DNA from: Spirogloea muscicola
Taxonomy: Eukaryota > Streptophyta > Zygnematophyceae > Spirogloeales > Spirogloeaceae
Reading direction: 5' to 3'
Length of the DNA stretch: 11,373 nt
Assembly: GCA_009602725.1 (NCBI GenBank)
Contig: WELB01000070.1
Span: 97,825-109,197 of the forward strand
Shown: one piece after another, positions 1-7,699 of the stretch
How the letters are laid out: every line of letters begins with the position of its first letter
How positions within the stretch are numbered: position 1 is the first letter of the stretch
Notes under the pieces: generated by a model
The model's database searches: none
The model's input: the letters and a program-made list of their open reading frames with translations, nothing else
What the model was told of the DNA's origin: nothing
Position numbers and translations under genes: made by a program

Positions 1-168
1 GGCGCCGGCTCCGTCGCCGCCCTCGCCGCCGCCGCCGCCATGGCGCTCGCGGCGGCCGCGGCGTGGCCAGCGCCGCCGGCAGTGGGGCCCCGAGATGGCG
101 GAGCAGGGCAGCCGGGCTGGCGATATTGGCAGCTTGACGCCGTTCCGCACCCGCTAACTTTTCTGTAA
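1..168 (+). other. possible 3' end of an upstream gene, cut by the left edge
   Basis: The first 60 bases are a run of GCC-type triplets coding for Ala or Pro in whichever frame is read. All three plus frames are open from the left edge, with first stops at 135-137, 155-157 and 166-168. One of them reads as an Ala-rich hydrophobic tail followed by a short polar end. A TGTAA motif at 164-168, the usual chlorophyte poly(A) signal, supports a transcript ending shortly after it on the plus strand. A minus-strand ATG at 41-39 followed by Ala codons is an alternative, as the start of a divergent gene. The sequence does not decide between them, and no function can be given. Confidence 0.25.
164..168 (+). 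terminator. TGTAA motif, candidate poly(A) signal
   Basis: The pentamer TGTAA is the common polyadenylation signal of chlorophyte algae. Here it follows a GCC-rich open stretch and precedes a less GC-rich region, as expected at the end of an upstream plus-strand transcript. A pentamer is short enough to occur by chance. Confidence 0.25.
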
Positions 169-648
169 CAAGCCCCTGTCGAGCTCCGCCCGCCACAGCT
201 CGGTCGCCGGCAGAGTCTCGATAAGCCCCCGCTAAAAAGGTGCCCCGCACGAGCTACCCCTGAGCAAGCGACACGTGTCACTCGATGGGGCTAGTAGCAC
301 ACAATCAAGTGTTTGCTCAGCCTCAAATGTCCTGGTCGCCTTGATTTAACAGTCACTTACTGGTTACTGAAGACCATTACCACTTGGAGACCGCCTCCCC
401 GGCGCCCGCCGTGGCCAGGCGTCCCTCGCCGCCGCCCGCCATGGCCGCCGCCGCCGCTGAAGGCCACGACGGCGGCGGGCGCCGCCGCCGCGGCGCGCGG
501 CACGGCCAGTCCCGCGACGGGTGTGACGCCTGATCCGTGGCTCAACCGACGATCGGCTACTCGGCCAAAGTTGCGCAGCAGCCTGAGCGCCTCGGGGACC
601 CGCGAGCTCGCTGCGGACTCCTCCGCGCGCGCGGCGAGGCCTGGCGCG
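169..648 (+). promoter_or_regulatory. promoter and 5' UTR region of UFL1
   Basis: This stretch lies between the candidate upstream poly(A) site and the UFL1 ATG. It contains a G-box palindrome at 270-279, a more AT-rich part at about 290-385, and a very GC-rich CCGCC-type part at about 390-510 that resembles the 5' UTRs of GC-rich algae. I saw no clear TATA box. The UFL1 frame is open upstream to position 313, but the translation there is Pro/Arg/Ala-rich and unlike any UFL1 N terminus, so I treat it as untranslated leader. Confidence 0.45.
270..279. promoter_or_regulatory. G-box palindrome GACACGTGTC
   Basis: A perfect 10-bp palindrome with the core CACGTG at 272-277, about 370 bases upstream of the UFL1 start. 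CACGTG is the classical plant and algal G-box bound by bZIP and bHLH factors. That it controls UFL1, for example through ER-stress bZIP proteins, is an inference from position and from the ER role of UFL1. Confidence 0.35.
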
Positions 649-3600
649 ATGGATGACGAGCTGCGCCAGCTGCAGGCGCTCTTCTCGGCGGCCCAGGAGG
701 CCCGCTCCTCGGTCCGCCTGTCGGAGCGCAACATCGTCGAGCTGGTCAACAAGCTCCGGGAGCTGAAGCTGCTAGAGGACAGCCTCCTGCACACGCTCAA
801 CGGCAAGGAGTACATCACCAGGGTGCGTGACAGGCGCATGGCTGTGCACAGTGCTCCCAGCACCTAGCCCTGCGAAGGAGATAATGGCCATGGCTGCAGC
901 CTGATGATCGTGACGTCTGCTCTGCAGGAGCGCCTGCGGTCGGAGGTCGAGCACGAGATACGGCGGTGCCGCCGCGTGACCACGGTGGACTTGGCCGCGA
1001 GCCTGGGAGTGGACCTCTTCTATTGCGAGCGCGAGTGCCAAGGTGCCAGCTGCCGCTGATGCCTGCAGGGAGTCTAGCTGCAAGGGGTTGCAGGGAGCCT
1101 AGCTGACAATGCTGCCATCAAGCAATGGCCTCACAGACACCTGCTAATATAGTCCTATCTCATAATCGGTGCTTCAAGCTTTCACTGCAGCGGTTAAATA
1201 GGCAGCTGCGCTATAATCTGATTGCCACGCTTTTGTCCTGCTGCGGCTCTTGCCATTTGCTGCAGAGCTTGCAGCCAATGACCCCAACACCACCATCGTC
1301 CAGGGCGAAGTCCTCACGACGGGTTACTGGGACGACGTCGCAGAGGAGGTGGAAGAGACGCTCCAGGGAGCTGGTCGCCTGGCCATTGCTGACCTGGCTA
1401 GGCGCTTTGCAGTTGGTGCAGAGCTTCTTGGCAGCATCATTGCTGACCGGCTCGGAAAGATTGTGAGCAGTCGTCCTGTTGGTGTACTTGACCACTGCCG
1501 TCGTGCTCCATCTCTTGGCGTCCTTGTCTCTTCACATTGGTCTTCGCACCTCTGCTTCTCCATCACTTGTGCTTCTTGGCTGGCTTGTTGCAATGTTGTC
1601 CTCTGTCTGCATAAGGTGTGCCCCTGGTAAAGCACAAACAAGATTCCTTTGGAGAAGCCAGCTTATGCTTAATGTCCAGAAGAATACGTGACATTTGTAG
1701 AGGATGTTGAGTTGAGGTCATGAGCACTGATGCAACAAACTCAAAAACCGGTCTAACATGAGCTGATCTGCATTTCAGATACACGGAAAGCTTGAAGGAG
1801 GGCAGCTGTACACACCGGCACACTTGGCGCGTGTCAAGGCCATGGTCAGGGGAGCGCTTCGTGCGACAACTGTGGCCTGTCCAGTCTCTGTGCTCTGGAG
1901 CCTTCTCCACCAGCTTCAGGGCGACTCTGCACCCGCCGGCATGACAGAGGGCGTCTCAGCCAGCCTCTATCAAACAACATTGGCCGAGGTCGTCAAGGAG
2001 GGGGCAGCACTTGGGACCATGCGGGCAGGGGGAGCCTCTTGGACACCCGCCGTAAGCCCCAGCTTTCGACGCAGTACTTGAGTTAGCCAAGTCTCTCAAG
2101 TCCCCAACGAGTCAGTCAGTCAACTTTTGCCTGGCAGGATGTCAGAATCTTTTGAGACCGAAGAAGACGGTTCTTGTGGTGGACGTTCAGCCTGTTCTAG
2201 ATCATTGGACGGATGCCCTTCTCATGAGATGGAATATAGCAGCAATGCAGCCAGTTCTGACACTTAGCCTGCAAGTGTCTCAGAGAACATTTTGCGTGCA
2301 TGATAGGATAGCTTGTCAATGGCGATGCAGTGGAAAAGCTGATGGCAGTGCTTGTGCAACTTCATATTGGCCTTCGGTGACAGGTGTTTGGCAGGATTCA
2401 GGCCGAATCAGTTGATTCATTCTTTTCGCAGGTCAACTTGCTCATTTTCCCCTCAGTATATACTGTTTCTGCAGTGGTTTGTGCATGTCTTTGAAGTCTG
2501 TTGATCTGTGCCACATGGGCGGAATATAGTAAAGCCAGCCTTATGAGAAGTTGTGAGTTTTAGTTGTCGTCACTGGCAGTTGGGTTCCTTCACGTCATTC
2601 TGCAGGCCTGCCAGCAAGTGTTTGACTAAAGGTCCTGCTGCAAAGATTTTATGCATGACACTTGAAGGTGCTAAAGCATGACTGCCCATTGTCTGAGCAG
2701 AATGGTTACATAGAGTATCAGGTCCTGCGAAAGCTGGGAGTTGTACAGCCGAAGCAACACCTTCAGGTCAGTATATTGCCTGCTGCCCACATAGCATCTT
2801 ATCTCAGTGCAAGCAATACACAGGAGTTGGCTCCTTAGTGAAAAGAGGTATTGAAAAGGGCATAGGAATCCAGGGTTTATGCTTTAAAGGGTTGACCTTT
2901 GTTGGGTTGCTCATATTAGCCATATGTTTACATGAATCTCCCCTTCTTAGTCAAACAAGTGATAGAAGATAGTCCTATGGCCTGGGCTGTCACATGACTT
3001 GCTCGATCCTGTCTCTGACCTCAAGCATTGGTGGGATTCTGCGCAGGCAAGATACAGTGACGGAGTTGCTTTGGATACTGTATTTGTGCACCCTTCCATC
3101 ATCAGTCAGCTAGATGCAGCCATTGAAGAAGCTGTCATCCAGTCTACGTGGTATATAATAAGTTGCAAACCTCAAACATTGTCTCTGTAGCAACTGGCAA
3201 ATTTATGTTTGTCTGGCACATGTCCTCAGCTTATCACTGATGTGCTCTTCAGTTGCGGATCACTTCAATACTGGACGAGGGCCTGCAGCCTGAGGACACT
3301 TATCTTTGTCACCTAATCCGCTCTTATCTTCAAAGAGTTTCTGAGCTAGTAACCTCTCCTCATTGGTGCAAGGTGCGATGCAGCTCCCCTGCTACCTTCA
3401 TCATTTTCTGTTGCCGACATGGCTAAGATCATAAAGTTGTGCCCCAGCTTACAAAATGCTCAGAAGGTCAGTCTCCTCACTAGTTATGTCTTATGATGTT
3501 TGTTTGCTGACAGAAGTTGAGCTATGCATGTTCAACCTGTATAATACATGCCAGGTGGCCAGCAATTGAGGACACATGTTTTGGCCTTGAACAGGATGGC

Positions 3601-6046
3601 AAGCCTGCTGCTCTGCTTGCGGAGACATGCATTGTGTCTGAGGCATTTATCAGAGTACGTACCTGCTCTCGCTTCAGTTATGGTCCACACACACGTTTGA
3701 TGGCTAAGAAGTACCCATGTAGATATGCACCTCACAGAGCCCTATTCAGCATTGTATCTTCATCCATTGCACTTCAACGAGGCATTGCTGGTACATCAGG
3801 AGCTGCTGGAGAGGCTCAGCAAGGAGGTGAAGGCCTCGGCCAAGGCAAGCATGGGCCTCAAAGGGAAAGCATTGCCTGTGCATGGTAGGCAGCAGAAGGC
3901 TGTGGAAGCTAGTGCCAACGACGATATGATAGAGGATGGAGAGGCCCTCCGTGGGGGCAAAGAGGCAAAGAAGGGGCGCAGGGGCGGAGCTCGAGTCGCA
4001 GTGGAGGAGGATGAGGAAAGCGAGGGGCCTGTCAAGAAGAGCAGCGCGCGAGACAAGAGGAGGGGCTCCAGTAAGTCCAGCAGCAAGAAGGAGGTGACAG
4101 GCAAGGTTCTCAGGGGGGCAGGTGATCAAGGGGAAGGAGGCATACAAGAGGAGGGCGTGCCTGGCATACCTGAGATGGCAGCCAAGCTTGTCGAGCGGTA
4201 TCCTGACCTCGAAGGCGCTGGAACAGGCAAGCACTCGAAGCACACAGTCCTTGTGGCAAACTGAAAACAGGGTGCCTGCAGTCAGCTACCTTGGCCTTGT
4301 GACATGCTGTAGCTGGCCTCACGGATCCAGCCTTGCAGCACCAGCTGCTGGGGTTTGCTGTTGGGATGAACAGCAGCATATGTGCGATGTCTGACACACA
4401 GATGAGGCAGACGTGCCTGCGGAGAGTGGAGCGCTTGCCCTGGCTCTTGCTGCCAAGCTGAGGCCGTTTGTAGTGCAAGCCCTTGCCGAGGCAAAGCGGG
4501 CAGCTTTTACAGCGGGGGCAGAGGAACGGAGAAAGAGGAAGGATGCTCTGCAGCTTAAGCTTGGGGAGGTGAACGTCTTGCCTATGCCCTCCACATGTGC
4601 ATTGCTTGCCTTGCATCTGTAGATTGCAGAGTTGCAGAGTTGGATAATGTTTCTGGCAGGCTATCTCATGTCATGTATAGTGAAGGGCCTGCATTGTGAC
4701 AACAAGTATCTGGATTTACTCCTGCATTGCAGTTGCATGGACAGCTGTTGCTCTACAGCAAGGCACTGGACCTCTTTGAGGATGACCCCTCCACACTGAC
4801 CATCCTCACTCGCCACCTCCTGAGGTCCACAGCAACGTCTGAGGCAGACCTCCTCATCCAGCACATGGTATACACATTGGCAGTCCTTGAAATGGTCCAT
4901 CAATGGCAGATGAGAATGCCTTATAGGACATCAAGCTTGTCCAAAAGCAACCGTTATCTATATTATCCTCTAAGTCCTGCAAATACGGGGCTACATGCTC
5001 ATCAAACCCCGCCTACATGCTCATCACCCTATCTCACCTGCTCGGCGCTTAGCCAAGGCCACCAGGCTGAAGATTGGCGCCTTGCATGTTGTACTGTCAA
5101 CAGGAGTTCGAGCAGAAGATTGCAGATGGAGAGATTGAGCTATTAGACCAAGAGGTTGACTTGGACTCACCTCTCAGTCAGGCCAGGAGGGTGGAGATGG
5201 CAAAGAATCTGCCGGCTGATATAGGAAGGCTGGCACTTTCCCTTGTTGATGCTTTGGAGGGCAAGAGCGTCGCAGAGTTTGAGACTGCGGTGGAGCTGTG
5301 TGCGCAAGAGAATGGCATGCTCATCAAAAAGCTGGACAAGAAGGCAGAGAAGGCCCTGCTATTTGCACACAAGAAGCAGCTCGAAGGGCAGTTGGAAGCT
5401 GAGGATGACCCTGTTGGTGCTCTGCCATTGGCTGTATTCCTGCTCTTTGCAAAGGTCGGCGTCTGTGCACTAATTAAAGATTCAAAGTCACCCAAGGACG
5501 CCACACCCACTTGGACTCATAGGCATAGTTATCAAATGCAGGAATTTTGAAAGTCGTGAACAAGTTGATTGTCAATCACTGCGTTGCTTAGCCCAAGAAA
5601 AAGCTTTGTGCAACAGTGCACAGAGGTATTATGCTTGAGCTGTACCAAGTGCCCTCTCTTTGTGCACCAAAAGAAGCTGTTGCAGGTGTGCTTTGTAGCC
5701 CACGGGCTAGTATTGCTGTAAGGAAGCTAGACAGAAAGGCCTATCATCCTGGCCTGTTATCCTACTGAGTATCAGTGTCTAATCTGTGCAGATTCACCAC
5801 AGGGCCCTCCAAGCCCCTGGAAGAGCCATTGCAGCCGCTATCACGCGCTTGAGACCAGACCTGAGTGACGCCGCACATGGCACGCTGCTGGAGTATCATG
5901 TGTCCACTGTGGAATACTTGCAAGCGAGCAGTGGTGGGAGGTCCGGTGAAGCTGAAGAGCAAATGCAGTCACTTCAGTCAAAGCTGCCGGACCTCAAAGT
6001 CATGCTTTCAGCACCGCTGAAGGGAGCAGGCAGCGAAGGCAAGTAG
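649..6046 (+). CDS. UFL1: E3 UFM1-protein ligase 1 homolog (14 exons)
   Basis: UFL1 is the scaffold-type E3 that moves UFM1 from the E2 UFC1 to targets such as ribosomal protein L26 at the ER; it lacks RING and HECT folds and normally works with DDRGK1/UFBP1. Exons: 649-822, 928-1042, 1266-1462, 1779-2051, 2384-2431, 2701-2766, 3047-3150, 3373-3466, 3595-3654, 3800-4226, 4402-4568, 4733-4867, 5104-5454, 5792-6046. They join in phase to 821 codons plus TAG at 6044-6046, close to plant UFL1 as I recall it. Recognisable family segments are the start MDDELRQLQALF, SSVRLSERNIVELV, LEGGQLYTP (167-175), VDSFFSQ, LPSSF, KALDLFEDD (585-593) and LQAPGRAIA (742-750). Residues 1-60 fit the partial winged helix that pairs with DDRGK1; about 398-490 is a charged Lys-rich linker; 520-821 is helical. 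The ATG has G at -3 and G at +4. Least certain are the 3800 acceptor and the linker of exon 10. Confidence 0.93.
4227..4401 (+). other. GC-AG intron (intron 10 of UFL1)
   Basis: Exon 10 ends ..GGAACAG and the intron begins GCAAGC, the usual context of the minor but spliceosomal GC-AG class. It ends ..CACACAG. Joining G4226 to AT4402 makes a GAT codon and gives YPDLEGAGT|DEADVPAES, matching the segment of plant UFL1 that precedes the LRP motif. No GT donor before the in-frame TGA at 4262 gave a join I found convincing. The other 12 UFL1 introns in this model are GT-AG. Confidence 0.75.
5473..5487 (+). repeat. 15-bp direct repeat, copy 1 (copy 2 at 6423-6437)
   Basis: ATTAAAGATTCAAAG occurs exactly twice: here, inside the last intron of UFL1, and again about 380 bases past the UFL1 stop. 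The flanks do not align further. A 15-base exact match in a window this size is somewhat more than expected by chance, so it may mark remnants of a dispersed repeat. Confidence 0.5.
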
Positions 6047-6422
6047 CAGGATCTGTATGCAATGCTGCAAAGAGAATCCTTGCGAGTTGTATAAAGCATA
6101 GAATTGGAAGCTAAGTAGATGACTGAGCTACCAACTGCTACCAAGTGGTAGAATTGATTATAGAGCTAGGCTTCTAGAGCTTGGAGCTTGGATCAGTAGT
6201 GAGTGTGGTACCGGCAGTGTGTCTGCATGGAGCTCAGGAAAGTGCATGCCCTGCCAAGAACAGCAATTTGGCGAGCATGAGGGAGGCTACTTAGATCGAG
6301 AAAAGCGTTGATTCAATCTTGGCAAGGTAGAGGCCGGGCACGGTTGCAGGGCAAGAGGTCAACTCGTGGATCACATACTGACCTTAAGATCCATCACTAA
6401 CAAGCACCCTGCGTTGCCATTT

Positions 6423-6437
6423 ATTAAAGATTCAAAG
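6423..6437 (+). repeat. 15-bp direct repeat, copy 2 (copy 1 at 5473-5487)
   Basis: Second exact copy of ATTAAAGATTCAAAG, in the intergenic space downstream of UFL1. No longer alignment with copy 1 is visible on either side. Confidence 0.5.
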
Positions 6438-6688
6438 CACGAGTGTCTCGAATGGTGGGTTGGGGACCCTTTCTCTAGATGTGCAGGGCAAGCTGGCCAG
6501 ACAGGTCAGCGGCTAGGTGACACGCTTGGGAAAGTGAATATGGCATGTCGAAGAACCTACCTCTTACACCTCTGCTGGTTCTTGCCTCGTCGAGTCAGTC
6601 ATTTGACTAGTTTAGTCTAATACTTGCGGCAAGGCTGACAGGAGGTGTAGCCACTGTGTTTCAGCAGCAAGCATTGCACTGACATTCG

Positions 6689-6704
6689 CAGGAAGACCTT
6701 CCTG
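6689..6704. repeat. short inverted repeat, 7-bp arms
   Basis: CAGGAAG (6689-6695) and CTTCCTG (6698-6704) are perfect inverted copies separated by AC. The same CAGGAAG string is in the left arm of the larger hairpin less than 100 bases away, so the two may share an origin, though arms this short can arise by chance. Confidence 0.5.
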
Positions 6705-6771
6705 AACATCAGCTGGACAAACTTGGATGACAGTTGGTGCATAGTCAACCACAGTACTCTCCTGGCTTGCT

Positions 6772-6834
6772 ATCACAAGTGTGCAGGAAGTGTGACACAA
6801 GTGTCACAATTCCTGCACAGCTTGGCTTTGTGAT
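6772..6834. repeat. nested inverted repeat, near-perfect 18-bp arms
   Basis: The left arm at 6781-6798 (GTGCAGGAAGTGTGACAC) pairs with the right arm at 6801-6818 at 17 of 18 positions, with only AA between them; the single mismatch is at arm position 10. Outside it, ATCACAA (6772-6778) pairs perfectly with TTGTGAT (6828-6834) across an asymmetric gap of 2 and 9 bases. As DNA it could extrude as a cruciform; as RNA it would be a strong hairpin with a minimal loop. It lies about 725 bases past the UFL1 stop and 690 bases past the stop of the opposing gene. Confidence 0.85.
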
Positions 6835-7298
6835 GTGGGCATGAAGAAGTAGGGCAGAACGGGAGTCCAGATATGGCGCACTGCCGACATCTTCTCAGGC
6901 TGGCTATCTGGAAGCCTTCAGCATGAGAAGTCAGTCTGTTATGCAGAGTATGAGTGACTTCAAGTGCTGTGAAGTTTGCAAGGGCTTCATCTTTGTCACG
7001 GGAAGCTGAGACAGGATGCTGTTGTGCCACAAAGGAAGAAGGTGCTCATTTTGTACTGAATTATCTAGCCAAGGTAAGAATACATTCGAAAGAATGGGCA
7101 TCTGTCACCAACATTTTGAGAAAGAACTAAGTAGCAAAGACAGGGCTCCCTCGAGGGATGACACCAAAGCGGGGAGGTTAAGCCCGCGGTGAAAATCGGC
7201 TAGATGCATCATAAGCAAGTTAGTGAGCAGCCATGTTGTGGCAGGATAAGGTTGAGCTAGAGCAGGAGAGCTTCTCACATGCCACGCGCAAAGTTCAA

Positions 7299-7303
7299 TT
7301 ACA
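7299..7303 (-). terminator. TGTAA motif, candidate poly(A) signal of the C2 gene
   Basis: Plus-strand TTACA reads TGTAA on the minus strand, about 223 bases past the stop codon of the C2-domain gene. That is a reasonable 3' UTR length for a chlorophyte transcript. No other TGTAA was noticed between the stop and this point on that strand. Confidence 0.4.
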
Positions 7304-7525
7304 GATCTAGTGGCACGGAGTAGATAAAAACCACCATAGAGACAGTGGTGGTGTCACACAACCTGTTCGGGTTGTCAACATATCTGTGCCATCAGCAGTT
7401 CTGTGACATCCTCCGCAGATCGGCACCTCTGCAGACTCATCAGCTGAGGCTTATGGCACGTCGGGCTTGCAAAGAGGAACATCAGGGCAGCAGCAACGAG
7501 TCAGCCGCGCCCCCGCTGCGCAGGC

Positions 7526-7699
7526 TCAGAAGAAGGCCCCGGCCCCGTACTGGACGACGCCTGAGCTGGGCTGCATGGCAGCCACCTGCCGCCGGCCAAC
7601 GTCGAGCCGCTGGCAGTGCTCCACCCAGCACTGCCGCCACCGCTCGCGCTGCTCATCCTCGCTTGTGCCCGTCAGCTCCGCTTGTAACACAGCCACCGA
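7526..7699 (-). CDS. terminal exon of the C2-domain gene
   Basis: This exon has no start codon of its own. It begins after GTTGTGCAG with TCG GTG GCT and runs 57 codons to TGA at 7528-7526. It joins in phase 0 to exon F, which ends ..SSVQQFMQ at 7849 before a GTGGGA donor; the intron is 149 bases. The peptide starts SVAVLQAEL and continues through a charged, Trp-containing helix-like stretch (ERWRQCWVEHC) to a short tail YGAGAFF. Together with exon F it reads as one continuous amphipathic helical region. Confidence 0.72.
   Translation of the reverse strand, partial: SVAVLQAELTGTSEDEQRERWRQCWVEHCQRLDVGRRQVAAMQPSSGVVQYGAGAFF

Larger units (their letters stand above)
6047..7525. other. intergenic space between convergent genes, with both 3' UTRs
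   Basis: This stretch separates the UFL1 stop from the stop of the minus-strand C2 gene and must hold both 3' UTRs. It is near balanced in base composition, like the UFL1 introns. Short open frames occur on both strands (plus 6366-6620; minus 6612-6800 and 6773-7030), but none has splice partners, family similarity or codon use like the two real genes. Notable contents are inverted repeats at 6689-6704 and 6772-6834, a 15-bp direct repeat copy at 6423-6437, and a minus-strand TGTAA at 7303-7299. I found no TGTAA downstream of UFL1 on the plus strand. Confidence 0.6.

Noticed and set aside
313-648. N-terminal extension of UFL1.
   Set aside because: Composition is unlike UFL1, and the family start MDDELRQLQ at 649 has a good initiation context. 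Kept only as a low-interest finding.
3047-3190. Read-through of exon 7 to a stop at 3190.
   Set aside because: The conserved residues stop at the Trp codon and resume exactly at 3373 after splicing; the tail YIISCKPQ has no counterpart in the family.
3253-3372. A 40-codon open stretch bordered by CTTCAG and AAG|GTGCGA inside UFL1 intron 7, resembling a cassette exon.
   Set aside because: Exon 7 ends in phase 2, and entry at 3253 reads into a stop. The conserved W|CDA..LPSSF join needs the acceptor at 3371-3372, so this stretch is intron.
6366-6620. 84-codon plus-strand open frame downstream of UFL1.
   Set aside because: No similarity, mixed composition like surrounding noncoding DNA, and it contains the 15-bp repeat; probably 3' UTR or spacer.
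6612-7030. Two overlapping minus-strand open frames (62 and 85 codons) in the spacer, one Cys/His-rich near its end.
   Set aside because: They overlap each other and the palindrome, lack convincing starts and splice partners, and the Cys/His spacing fits no zinc-binding motif I know.
7140-7200. Possible tRNA-like segment with GGTTAAGCCCGCGG.
   Set aside because: No matching A and B boxes and no cloverleaf could be formed.
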